A stretch of DNA of 64,000 nt from Heterohyrax brucei (taxonomy: Eukaryota > Chordata > Mammalia > Hyracoidea > Procaviidae), in the NCBI GenBank assembly GCA_028571685.1, contig CM053143.1, forward strand, positions 2,237,501 through 2,301,500, in the 5' to 3' direction. Below are positions 11,441 through 22,795 of this stretch, in pieces. The notes under the pieces were generated by a model, which worked only from the letters and a program-made list of their open reading frames with translations, had not been told where the DNA came from and made no database searches. How positions within the stretch are numbered: the first letter of the stretch is position 1; each line of letters opens with the position of its first letter. A program made the position numbers and the translations under genes.

Positions 11441-13190
11441 AGATTCCCCAGGTTTGGGCTGGAAACAACTCCCCAGGGCTGGCCAAACACCAACCACCAG
11501 TTATAGTGACTTTAAAACCATCTGCCGACCCGATTCAGGTGCGGCAGTACCCCATTGTGCCAGAAGCGAGGAAAGGGATCAGGGCCCACATTCAAAGACT
11601 CAGGAAACATGGAATACTAGTGCCCTGCCAGTCGCCCTGGAATACCCGCCTCTTGCGGATGAGGAAGGCAGGAAGGCTGGACTACAGACCAGTCCAGGAT
11701 TTGAGGGAGGTCAATAAAAGAATGGAGGATATCTACCCCATTGTTCTGAACCCGTACACGCTTCTGAGCTCTCTGTCACCAGAGCACCAGATGTATTCAG
11801 TACTGGCTTTGAAGGACACATTCTTCAGCATACCCCTAAGCCCCCAGAGTCAGCCACTCTTCGCTTTCAAATGGCAGGACCCAGAAGATGGCTTCAGCGG
11901 ACAGCTGACATAGACACATCTGCCACAAGGGTTCAAGAATTCCCCCACCATCTTTGATGAGGTCCTTCATCAGGACTTACGTGAGTATAGACATAAGTGG
12001 CCTGACATTTCCCTTCTACAATACGTAGATGACTTATTACTTGGGGCTCCCAATGACGACATTTGTTTAAAGGCCACCAAGTCCCTGTTAACTCTCTTGG
12101 TGGAGTTGGGATATCGAGTCTCTGCTAAAAAGACACAGGTCTGCGTCCAGGAGGCGACTTACTTGGGTTTCCAACTCAAGGGGGGACAACGTTCCCTATC
12201 CAAAGCACGAAAACAGACTATCCTTGGGATTCCCACCGTGCGTACGCTGCGGCAGGTGAGGGAGTTCCTGGGGTCCACTGGGTTCCTCCAACTCTGGATC
12301 CAAGGATTTGGGGAGATAGTTTGCCCCCATACGAGCTGACCTGAGGAAAGGAAAAGAATTTTATATGGACTAAAGAAACAGAGCAGGCTTTCCAGATTAT
12401 AAAGAAATCACTCGTGGAGGCACCAGTGTTGGCATTACCCAACCCGGAAAAGCCTTTCCAACTATACATCGATGAAAATAAAGGAATAGCCAAGGGGGTC
12501 CTTACCCAGACACTCGGCCCATGGAAAAGGCCGGTGGCCTATCTGTCTAAAAAGCCAGACCCAGCAGCCTCAGGATGGTCAAGGTGACTTAGAATTGTTG
12601 CGGCCACCGCTCAACTAGCAAAAGACTCTGATAAACCGACTATGGGACAGCCCCTGACCATCACTACCCCCCATGCCATTGAGGGAGTCCTGCATAGCCC
12701 ACCTCATAAATGGATTTCCAATGCCCGACTAACCCACTACCAGTCTTGATTACTAGATCAGCCCCGAGTTGTGTTTGCTTCTAGCTCGGCCCTCAATCCA
12801 GCCACACTGCTGCCTGATCCAGACCTGGGGGCCAAATCACATGACTGCATTGAAGTGCTCAACCAACAACATGGCCTTTACTGAGATCTTACGGACATTC
12901 CCTTTCAGGACCCTGATCTCACTCTGTTCACTAACGGGAGCAGTTTTATCAAGGATGGCACCAGGTACGCAGATGCGGCGGTGGTATCCAAAGATCAGGT
13001 CCTATGGTCACAAGTCCTACCATCTGGAACATCAGCACAATGGGCAGAGCTCATAGCACTCATCAAGGGACTGAGATTAGGGGCTGGCAAGGCAGTCAAC
13101 ATCTATACTGATAGCAGGTATGCCCTTGCTACCACACGAGGCCATCTATCAGGAACGGGGATTGCTCACAGCAGAATGAAAAACTATTAA
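11441..13190 (+). pseudogene. pol: ERV reverse transcriptase and RNase H, broken
   Basis: Reverse transcriptase is continuous with protease in one frame to a TAG at 11911-11913 and then to 12339. The catalytic YVDD motif is present (codons 12022-12033), and the 'LPQGFKNSPTIF' block precedes it. Near 12320 the reading moves to another frame, where the connection and RNase H domains lie. That part has TGA stops at 12342, 12585, 12747 and 12882 and a TAA at 13188. RNase H shows 'LFTNGSS' (first acidic residue replaced by Asn, codon 12933-12935), then a Glu at 13047-13049 and an Asp at 13110-13112. Both polymerase and RNase H are dead. Confidence 0.92.
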
Positions 13191-14475
13191 AAATAAACAA
13201 GAAATATTGGATATACTGGTAGCTATTTGGCTGCCCACAAAGCTGTCCCTCATTCATTGCCCCGGACATCAGGTCCAAGGCAATAATCTGGCGGACCGAG
13301 CAGCTAAGAAGGCTGCACTCAGCCTCCCCGAGATCAATTCTGTCCAGCTCCCCGAGCCAACCCTTCCTGAAGAGCCCACCTACACCCCTGAAGATACCCT
13401 CCTGCACAAGAAGATTCCCGAAATAAAATGGAAGAAAAGATGGCGCTATACTTCACGAGGACTCCCCATTCTCCCTCAGAAACTGGGGAAAGAACTCATC
13501 CGCCAGATCCACCAGACCACCCATTTGGGAGCAGTGAAAATCCAGGAACTTCTGTCTCCAAGATACTATATACCCTAACTGCCCCAGCTGGCTGAAGGAA
13601 TAATGCACACCTGCCAAGCCTGCCAAGCCACTATGCAGGCAGCTCTGATAAGGCCCACCAGGGTAAGAGAGAAAGAGGTACTATGCCCGGAATACATTGG
13701 GAACTGGACTTCATTGAAATTAAGCCCGGCAGATATGGATATAAGTACCTTTTAGTTTTTGTAGACATATCCTCTGGTTGGACTGAGGCATTTCCCACTA
13801 AGCGAGAGACAGCACAAGTAGTCTCAAAAAACTCCTGGAAGAACTCATACCTAGATTTGGGGTTCCATTGAAGCTAGGATCAGATAATGGCCCTGCCTTT
13901 GTGGCCATAGTCTCTCAGGGAGTATCGTCTGTCCTGGGGATTAATTGGAAGTTACATTGTGCCTATCACCCCCAGAGTTCAGGACAGGTAGAGAGGATGA
14001 ACTGGACCCTTAAAGAGACCTTAACCAAACTAACCCTAGAAACTGGCGGTGACTGGACAGCCCTGCTTCCCTTTGCCTTAATGCGTGTGCGTAATTCTCC
14101 ATACCTCCAAGGCCTAACACCCTATGAAATTGTTTTCAGAAGGCCACCACCCCTCTGCCCTAAACCAAAGGATGACATGCTTGCTGAAATCTCTAATCAT
14201 GACCTACTTAAGTCCTTCCAGGCCTTTCAGAAAACTCAAAATCTGCTTTTCTCCTTGTTGAGATACCTCCATGATCTCCCTCCTGTAAAGCCACATCCGT
14301 TTCAACCGGGGGATCTGGTTTGGGTCCAGAAATACCAGAAGGAAACTTTGAAGCCCCTTGGAAAGGACCCCATACTGTGATCCTGACAACTCCAACTGCT
14401 GTCAAGGTTGATGGAATCCAGCCCTGGGTCCATCATTCCCATCTGAAAAAGGCAACGTTAAACCCTGACCTTTGA
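13191..14475 (+). pseudogene. pol: ERV integrase, broken
   Basis: Inserts viral DNA into the host genome. The RNase H tail (HCPGHQVQGNNLADRAA) leads into the N-terminal zinc domain: His residues in 'IHQTTHLG' near 13510 and Cys residues in 'CQACQA' near 13611. The DDE core is visible with Asp 13707-13709 (ELDFIE), Asp 13883-13885 (LGSDNGPAF) and Glu 13991-13993 (GQVERM). The DNA-binding C-terminus runs to the stop at 14473-14475. Breaks are a TAA at 13576-13578, a frame change near 13685, another between 13860 and 13870, and one near 14375. The three core acidic residues survive but sit in different frames. Confidence 0.92.
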
Positions 14476-14546
14476 TGGAAAGTGCGACAACATCCCGAGG
14501 ACCCCCTCAAGCTGCTCCTCATCCGATCCCTATCTTCAGCCTGATC

Positions 14547-15791
14547 ATGTGGGTCCTGTGGGCTCTCCTATTGCCGGCCATGGACACCTGATCCACCAAC
14601 CCACACCAACCAGAGACCTACAAGCGGATCCTCACTGGCCCTGCATCAGCTCTAAAGACCTTGGCTGGCAAGTTCAAGAGCTGACCCTGACTGGCCCTCC
14701 TGAGGTAACATCACCAGTTTTTCACCTTGGCCTATGTGACCTTATAGGAAACTGGCGTAAAGACCCTGAGTTCCTCCCCCGAGAATGCTATAGGGCACCG
14801 TGGGGCTGTAATACTGAGTGCAGCAGTAGACAACTAGCTATATAACAATTTTATACCTGCCCCGGTCATGTGGAGGAACAAATGACTATTACTGTTATAG
14901 ATGGGGCTGTGAAACCAATGCACCCTGGATCAGAGAAAATAGGGACTTTATTAGAGTCAATCAAACTAAAAATAAGACCAGTCAGAGAAGATGAAACCCC
15001 ATCTCCATATCTCTAACTGAACCAGGGAGAAAGGCAAGAGGTTGGGAGGCAGGGAAAATCTGTGGACTCAGGCTCTACCTTTCAGGGTATGACTGGGGGC
15101 TCCTCTTCAAGATTCAAAGGCTACCACAGTCCTATAGCCCCCCAAGAGTTGCCATTGGACCGGCAGCCCCCAACCCAGCTGGTCCAAGGAAGCCTACAAC
15201 AAGACCCTTCCCGACAAAAAAGAACTACACCCAAACCTTACCCTCTGGCCAGATTCCTCCCACACTACCTCCCCCACATAACACCAGTCCTGGCATGAGT
15301 GCTTTATACTCACTACTTAATTTTACCTACAATTATCTCAATACAACTACTAACCTGACTAAGGAGGACTGTTGGCTTAACCCTAGGTCCCTTTTTATAC
15401 CGGATGGGCCACTGAAAGAAACCTGTCCAAAGAATCTCATCCAGACCCCAGGTGTTCATGGGGAAGGTTTCCAGTAATAACACTTCAAGAAATTATAGGA
15501 TCTGGTTTGTACGTGCTGAATAGAGAGGGATCCTTGGACAGTATCCCTTATTTATGACACCTCTGTACTAGGATATACTGGGCCAATTTCTCTGCCATAT
15601 ATTTAATACCGCCTAATGATACTTGGTTTGCATGCACCACTGGACTAACTCACTGTATCCATCAGCACGTGCTTACAAAAAACAGTCTCTGTGTACTGGT
15701 TGCCTTGTTTCCAAAAGTATATTATCTCCCTGTAACCACTTATCTGGAAGCCCTGCCAGAGCCTGCAAATCTTTTTGGACGAGACAAAAGA
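14547..15791 (+). pseudogene. env: ERV env surface subunit, heavily degraded
   Basis: The receptor-binding subunit. An ATG at 14547 begins a short hydrophobic leader (MWVLWALLLPAM) that soon hits a stop. Further pieces are in other frames: 14549-14845 (ECYRAPWGCNTEC), 15062-15298 (proline-rich hinge-like) and 15295-15477 (N-linked glycosylation sites in NFTYNYLNTTTNLT, then EDCWL with Asn where the second Cys of a CXXC motif is usual). The end is a basic cleavage site RDKR (15780-15791). It starts after integrase without overlap. Not a usable glycoprotein. Confidence 0.82.
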
Positions 15792-16300
15792 GATTTTGGG
15801 GCCTCAGCTGGCCTCCTCACTGTCCTAGTGGGGGCAGGGATAGCCGCTGGCGTGGGGACAGGAACAGCAGCCTTAATAAAAGATCAGAATTATCAGGCAT
15901 TAAACAAAATTATAGATTCTGACCTAGCCGAACTGGAGAAGTCCATCTATCATCTAGAAAAATCCCTAAATTCTTTAGCTGCGATGGTACTCCAGAACAG
16001 GAGGGGCCTTGACCTTCTCTTCCTCCAATAGGGGGAATTATGTCAAGCTCTAGGAGAACAATGCTGTTTTTATACAAATCACTCAGGAATAGTCAGAGAC
16101 AGTCTGGCTGCAGTCAGAAAGTGATTAGAAGACCGAGCAAGAATTAGGGAACAAAAACAGAACTAGTATGGGTCTCGGTTTTCCTAGTCCCCGTGGCTGA
16201 CCACACTTGTCACTGCGTTAACAAGACCACTTGTCCTCTTCATCTTAGCTTTAACTGTGGGTCCCTGCGTTCTAAATAAACTACTTAAATTCATATGAGA
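15792..16300 (+). pseudogene. env: ERV env transmembrane subunit, truncated by stops
   Basis: The fusion subunit. After the RDKR site comes a Gly/Ala-rich fusion-peptide-like stretch, a heptad-like region (DLAELEKSIYHLEKSL) and an immunosuppressive-domain-like segment that ends at a TAG (16029-16031). The same frame then gives the CX6CC motif (Cys codons 16041-16043 and 16062-16067) typical of gammaretroviral-type Env. Another stop follows near 16124. A hydrophobic membrane anchor is only faintly readable around 16190-16300, in shifted frames. Confidence 0.85.
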
Positions 16301-16435
16301 CAGACTGGCTACAGTCTAGCTCCTGGTCCTAAAATATCTACCCCAGTACCAGGGCTACCACCCCCTGAAGAGCCAGGACCTTGATCAGCCTGGCACCCAC
16401 TCAGAGCCTAAGATTTAACTCTGGAATAAGAACTC

Positions 16436-16445
16436 AAGGGGGGAA
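16436..16445 (+). other. Polypurine tract
   Basis: 'aaggggggaa' immediately before the 3' LTR start, the primer for plus-strand synthesis. Its exact abutment confirms the LTR boundary at 16446. Confidence 0.88.
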
Positions 16446-16541
16446 TGTTGAAATGAGAAAGGGTGCAGTAAAAATTTGAGGTATTAAAAAAATGTCCCCA
16501 CGAAACAACTTAATAACAGAAAATATCATAGAATAATCTCA
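16446..16541 (+). repeat. ERV 3' LTR, only first ~95 bp kept
   Basis: It matches 8675-8770 with about eight or nine differences and one indel by eye. The match ends at 'gaataatctc', where L1 ORF1 sequence begins. The remaining ~355 bp of the LTR do not reappear downstream. Confidence 0.9.
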
Positions 16542-16721
16542 CTGGAGGAAAACACCCAACCAAGAATTATATATCCTGCAAAACTGTCTTTCAAATATGA
16601 AAATGAAATTAAGACATTCCCAGATAAACAGAAACTCAGAGACTTTGTGAAAACCAAACCAAAACTGCAAGAAATACTGAAAGAAGTTCTTGGCTTTGGC
16701 TTAGAAGAAAAAAACCACTAA
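16542..16721 (+). pseudogene. L1 ORF1 C-terminal tail (copy B)
   Basis: The C-terminal domain of the RNA-binding ORF1 protein is readable to a TAA at 16719-16721 (PAKLSFKYENEIKTFPDKQK ...). It matches the ORF1 end of copy C, but here the Gln codon that is a stop in copy C is intact. The 5' remainder is missing. Confidence 0.85.
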
Positions 16722-17139
16722 CTTTGTAGTTTAGAATGGCACCTTATTCAGAACTCTACTCAGGGAAGGCTCCAAAGTCAATCACAGCTTTAATACTGAA
16801 AGAAGCAATCCAGAGATTATCATGAAAACTATGGTGCCATGATATTAAAAGGAGGTATGTACTACAGTTGTTATAGTCCTTCCAGATGGAGAGGAAAATG
16901 ACAAAAGTGGTAATAATTAAAATTGGGTTTATTTCCAGTTTATTAAGGGGGATCATAGGGGCAGCTGTAAGCAGAACAAAGATGTATCATACCATTTCAA
17001 GAAATGTAGCACAAGAGTCTCAACAACTACAAAAACAGCTCTGAAAAAGGTGAAAAATCAACTCACAGAAAAGAAGGTCCCAGAACAGACTAAGAATAAC
17101 AACAGAAAAAAACATCAATACAAAAATAAACATATCACA

Positions 17140-20100
17140 ATGGAAGCACTGAACACATACTTATCAATAATTACATTGAATGTGAATGGACTGAATGCTT
17201 CAGGAAAGAGACATCGAGTGACATCTTGGATCAAAAGACATGACCCATCCATACGTTGTTTACAAGAAACTCACTTGAGGCTTAAAGATAGAACAACCTG
17301 AAAATTAAAGGATGGAAGAATATATATCAAGCTAACAATGAACAAACAGGAGCAGATGTGGGAATTAAAATCTCAGACAAAGTCATATTTAATGTAAAAT
17401 CCACCATCACGGACATAGACACTATTTACTGCTGAAAGGTTCAGTACACAATGAAGGCTTAACTATGTTAAATATCTATGCATCTAATATCAGAGCACCT
17501 AAAAATCTGTTGAAGAAACACTGACTGCACTAAAAAAAGAGTTGAATTACTCCACAATAACACTCTACTCTCAATACTGGACAGAACATCTAGAAAAAGG
17601 CTCAGTAAAGATGCAGAATTCTTTATTGCCACAATTAAACAGTTAAACCTCATCGATATATACAGAACTTTCTACCCATCAGGAGACAATTACACTTTCT
17701 TCTCCAGTGCACATGGAACATTCTCCAGAATTGACCACGTGATAGGCCATAATGCAATTCTGAGCAAAATCAATACCACTGAATTACTGCAAAGGTTCTT
17801 CTGAGATCATAAAGCCATAAAAGTTGAAATCAATAGCAGAAAAAACAAAGATAGAAATTGGAACTTGTGGAAACTGAACAACATCTTGCTCAAAAAAGCG
17901 TGGGTTATAGAAGAAATCAAGGATGAAATAAAGAAATTCATGAATTCCAATGAGAATGAAAACACTTCCTACCAGAACCTATGGGATAAAGCCAAAGCAG
18001 TGCTCAGAGGTCAGTTTATCTCCATAAATGCACACATCCAGAAGGAAGAAAGGAACCAAATCAAGAAAATAACCCTGCAGCTTGAACAAGTAGAGAGAGG
18101 AAAACAGAGGAACCCCTCAGGCACCAGAAGGAAACCGATCATAAAGATTAGAGCAGAGCTAAATGAATTAGAGAATAGAAAAACATTTGAAAAAATTGAA
18201 AAGAGCAAAAGCTGGTTTTTTGAAAAGATCAACCAATTTGACAAACCACTGGCTAAACTTACTAAAGAAAAGCAGGAAAGGAAACAAATAACCCAAATTA
18301 GAAATGAGAGGGGAGTTGTCACCACAGATCCAACAGAAATCAAAAATATCATAGCTCAATACTATGAAAGACTGTACTCTAACAAATTTGAAAATCTAGA
18401 GGAAATGGACAAATTCCTTGATTCATACCACCTACCCAAATTATCACAACATGACGCAGAACAACTTAATAAAGCCATCACAAAAGAAGAGATTGAAAAT
18501 GTCATCAAAGCATTGCCAACCAAAAAAGTCCAGGCCCAGATGGCTTCAATGCAGAATTCTACCAAGCTTTTAGAGAAGAGTTATCTCCAATACGACTGAG
18601 ACTATTTCACAGTGTAGAAAGGGATGGAGTACTCCCATACTCATTCTATGAAGCCAGCAACACCCTGATACCAAAGCCAGAGAAAGACCAAACGAAAAAG
18701 GAGAACTACAGACCAATATCACTCATGAATCTAGATGCAAAAATCTTCAACAAAATTCTTGCCAATAGAATACAACAACATATTAAAAAAATAGCTCATC
18801 ATGACCAAATTGGATTCATACCAGGGATGCAAGGCTGGTTCGATATCAAAAAAACAATTATTGTGATTAACCACATAAATAACACAAAAGACAAGAATCA
18901 CCTGATTTTGTCTGTTGATGCAGAAAAGGCATTTGAATAAGTCCAACACCCATTCATGCTAAAATCTCTTAGCAAAATAGGCATAGACGGAAAATTCCTC
19001 AATGCAATAAGGGCCATTTATACAAAGCCAACTGCCTACGTCATCCAGAATGGAGAGAGACTGACTTTCCCTTGAGAACAGGAACTAGACAAGGATGCCC
19101 ACTCTCACCTCTCCTATTCAACATTGTACTAGAAGTTCTAGCCAGAGCAATTAGACAAAACCAAGAAATAAACAGCATCTGCATTGGCAAAGAAGAAGTC
19201 CAAATCTCCCTGTATGCAGATGATATGAATATATATGCAGAGAATCCCAAAGAATCTATCAGTAAACTACTCAAACTGCTAGCAGACTTTAGCAAAGTCT
19301 CAGGATATAAGATAAAAGGAAGTAAATGAGTAGGATTCATTTATACCAACAGTGAGATTGTTAAGAAAGAAATCATCAAATCAATAGCATGTAAGACGAT
19401 AAAGTACTTAGAAATTAATCTAACCAGAGAAATAACAGACCTTTACAAAGAGAACTACAAACCCTTACTACAAAAAACTAAGAGAGACTTAGATAAATGG
19501 AAAAACCTACCGTCCTCATGCATAGGAAGACTTAACATTGTGAAAATGCTATTTTACCAAAAGCAATCTACTTACATAATGCAATCCCAATACAAGTTCC
19601 AGCATCATTTTTTAATGAGATAGGCAAACAAATTACCAATTTTGTTTGGAAAGGGAAGACCTTGGATAAGCAAGGTACTACTAAAGAAGAACACACTGGG
19701 AGGCCTCTCATTACCCGACCTTAGAAAATACTACACTGCCACAGCAGTCCACACAGCCTGTTACTGGTACAAGAACAGACAGATTGATCAATGGAACAGA
19801 ATTGAGACCCCAGAGATGACACTATCTGCCTATGAACAGTTGATTTTTGACAAAGGCCCAAAGACATTGAACTGGGGTAAAAACAGTATCTTCAACAAAT
19901 GTTGCTAGCAAAATTGCATATTCATCTACAATAAATTGAAACAAGATCCGTATCTTACACCTTATACAAAAACCAACTTCAAATGGATAAAAGACCTAAA
20001 TATCAAGCCTAAAATGATAAAGCTCATCCAATTAAACATAGGAACAACAATGGAAGTTTTAATACACAATATAGACAGACTTCAAAATGTGTCATACCAA

Positions 20101-20414
20101 CCACAATCAACAGAAGAGAAAATAGATAAATGGAAACTATTAAGAATCAAAAACTTTTGTTCATCCAAAGACTTTATTAATAGAACTAAAAAGCCACCTA
20201 CAGAATGGGAAAAAAGTATTTGGCAACTCTAGATCAGACTGACGCCTGATCTCCATAATCTATAAGATACTACAAAATATTAATAAGAAGAAGATAAATC
20301 ATCCAGTTAAGCAATGGGCAAAGAGACAGACATTTCTCTAAAGAGGAGATCCACACAGCCAAAACCCACATGTGATCATGTTCACGACCTTTAGTTATTA
20401 AGGAAATTCAAATC
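17140..20414 (+). pseudogene. L1 ORF2 (copy B), broken, C-terminus missing
   Basis: The ATG at 17140 starts MEALNTYLSIITLNVNGLNA, the endonuclease N-terminus, with the QETH block retained to 17301. The remaining endonuclease is out of frame. The linker and start of RT are open over 17865-18599. RT palm pieces lie at 18725-18940 and 19072-19329, where the catalytic box reads YADD (19213-19224). C-terminal pieces are at 19642-19908 and 19936-20232. Multiple frameshifts disable it. Confidence 0.9.
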
Positions 20415-21462
20415 GGGGGCGGAGTCAAGATGGCGAAATAAGCACACGTCTCCTTATATCCCTCTGGAAACCAAGACCTCAATTGACAATCAAACAGAGC
20501 CTTCTGATCACTTAATCAGCCTCAGGACATGGCACAGAGCTGTTAAGTGGGACTTCATATCACTCAGCAAAAAACCTCCTCTCTCTCACTGACTCCTGTT
20601 CCTGCCTAGCCCCGGCTCTCACGGACAGAAGGTAAATGCACTAGTTTGACTTTTTTATTCCTCTGTCTCGGCTGGCAGGCGGAGCTGGGTCTTGCCTGGC
20701 AGCTGGACTCAGACACGCTGCTGGGGGGATAGGCAGGCAAGATTCCAATATTCTGAGAGCCAGGTTCGGGACTCTGTTAATCCAGCCACTTTGAGCCTTT
20801 CGTTTTGTAGCTGCCTCAGCAGGGTTTGTGCGGAGCTTCCCAGTCAGTATGCAGGATGCCATGTTGGTACCGAGATTTTAGCAGGACCTCGTTCTTAGCC
20901 TGGGAGCCAACGCCTGCAAATGGGATAGCGCTTCTCCGTCAGAAAAGTAGTGATTTTCCACAGTCCTGCCTACGTTGGGGGCCCTGCAACAGAAGCAGAG
21001 GAATCACTACCTCTTGGCACCTTTGGCCCGTCTGTCTGCTGCCTGTGTGGAGGACGCCATCTTGGATACGGTGGCTGCAGCCGGCCCTAATTCTTGGCTT
21101 GGGAACCAGAGCCTGCCCACAGGAGAGCACTTTTCTATCACAAAACCAGTACTCAACACAGTGTTGGCTAAGGCTAGGACCTGTAAGCAGAGGCCAACAG
21201 GGCAGTAGCATTGCTGTATTCTGAACTAGTTTGTTATCATCTGGGGTTGGATACAGTGATGCTTAATTTGTCAGATGGGAAGAGGGACCTCTACACCTGA
21301 AAACCTAACTGACTTGGGAACTGGTCAGTACCTTTTGCTTTGTGTTTGAAGACAGCCTAGAGAAACATTTGCAATCCATCCTCACAGTACCTCTTCCAGC
21401 CTCTATATACTCACGTGGGACCCCAAAAGCAACAGGCAATTGCAGCATACAAGCAATCACAC
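20415..21462 (+). promoter_or_regulatory. L1 copy C 5' UTR / internal promoter
   Basis: About 1050 GC-richer bases before ORF1. The first 40 bases carry 'caagatggcg' (20426-20435), a YY1-type site at the position that sets the transcription start in other mammalian L1 promoters. The same element start recurs at 61121 and, on the minus strand, near 35520 and 44770. Small open frames within are not conserved genes. Confidence 0.8.
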
Positions 21463-22374
21463 ATGGCTTCAGAAGGCTCCCAAACAAAGCAACTAAGGAG
21501 TTTTCCAGATGAAGAAACTTTTATGAAAGCATCAGGAAGTGAATACAAATTGATTATCTACAGAGCCCTTCTAGACCTTACACAAAATGCAGCAGAACAA
21601 AATGAAAAACTGAGCAAGTTGTTCGATCTGATGGAAGACCAGTATTCTGAAATCCAACAGATCAAGAAGAAAATCAAAGACATAGAATCTTCCATGCAAA
21701 GCCAAGAAAACAGAATGGAACAAATGGAAAAAAGAATTTCTGACTTGGAAAACAGAGCTACTGATGCCAGCATCTATGAGCAGAAATCAGAAAAAAGAAA
21801 CAAGAAAAATGAAGGAACATTAAGAAGCATGTGGGACTCTATTAAGAGGAACAGCCTTCAATTAATTGGAGTCCCTGAACAGGGTGAGACATCTCAGAAC
21901 ACAGAGACTATTGTTGCGGAGCTGCTGAAAGAAAACTTTCCAGAAATCACGAAGGAAGAGAATATAGACATCTCAGATGCATATCGTACACCACCCAATA
22001 TAGGTCTCAAAAGAAAGAGTCCAAGACATATTATAATAAAGCTTAACAAAATGAAACATAAGCAGCAACTCTTAAAGGCAGCAAGACTCAATGCAAAGCT
22101 AACATTCAGAGGAAAACCCTGTAGGCTCTCGTCAGATTTCTCAGCAGAAACCATGCTGGCACGGAGACAGTGGCACAAGACATTCAAAGTCCTGAAGGAG
22201 AAGAACTTCCAACCAAGAATTATATATCCTGCAAAACTATATTTCAAATATGAAAATGAAATTAAGACATTCCCAGATAAATAGAAACTCAGAGACTTTG
22301 TAAAAACCAAACCCAAACTACAAGAAATACTGAAAGAAGTTCTTGGCTTTGGCTTAGAAGAACGAAACCACTAA
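21463..22374 (+). pseudogene. L1 ORF1 (copy C), one nonsense codon
   Basis: ORF1p is the trimeric RNA-binding chaperone of L1 particles. The first ATG at 21463 gives MASEGSQTKQ. A coiled coil spans about residues 45-110 (KLSKLFDLMEDQYSEIQQIK... RISDLENRA). An RRM-like region follows at about 125-220, and a C-terminal domain begins with ARRQWHKTFKVLKEKNFQPR. The frame is open for 273 codons to a TAG at 22282-22284, where copy B has a Gln codon. The same frame continues to TAA 22372-22374, so full length would be 303 residues. Starting earlier, at GTG 21415, is not supported. Only the last ~30 residues are lost. Confidence 0.92.
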
Positions 22375-22795
22375 CTTTATATTTTAGAACGACACACTAC
22401 TCAATACTCTACTCATTTAGGAAAGGCTCCAAAATAAATCACAGCTTTGATATGGAAAGAAGCAATCCAGTGATCATCATGAAAACTGTGGTGTCATCAT
22501 AATAAAAGAGGGATGTACTACAGTCGTTATAGTCCTTTCAGATGGAGAGGAAGATGACAAGACTGGTAGTAACTAAAATGGGGTTTATAAATAGTTTATT
22601 AAGGGGGTTCATAGGGGCAGCTGTAAAGCACAACAAAGATGTATCATACCATTTCAAGAAATCTAACACACGAGTCTCAACAACTATAAAACCAGCTCTG
22701 AAAAAGGTGAAAAATCAACTCACAAAAAAGAGTGTCCCAGAACAGACTAATAAGAACAACAGAGAAAACATCAACATGAAAATAAACATATCACA

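Larger units (their letters stand above)
8675..16541 (+). mobile_element. Class I (gammaretrovirus-like) endogenous retrovirus, near full length
   Basis: Provirus in plus orientation: 5' LTR, primer site, leader, gag, pro, pol, env, polypurine tract and a truncated 3' LTR. Gag carries a CCHC zinc knuckle. Pol follows gag in the same frame after one stop, and env ends in a transmembrane subunit with a CX6CC motif; these are gammaretroviral traits. Every gene carries stops or frameshifts, so nothing is functional. Base composition is richer in C and G than the flanking L1s. By eye the two LTR starts differ at roughly eight or nine of ~95 aligned positions, so the insertion is old. The exact family is not assigned. 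Confidence 0.93.
16542..20414 (+). mobile_element. L1 LINE copy B, lacking both ends
   Basis: It starts inside the ORF1 C-terminus, fused to the broken ERV LTR, and runs through the spacer and most of ORF2. It stops abruptly in the ORF2 C-terminal region, where copy C starts with its first base. No poly(A) and no 3' UTR belong to it. Confidence 0.9.

Noticed and set aside
21415-21462. Upstream GTG start for copy C ORF1
   Set aside because: The ATG at 21463 (MASEGSQ) matches the start position of ORF1 in piece G (MVSEGHP) and copy I; the earlier GTG has no support.
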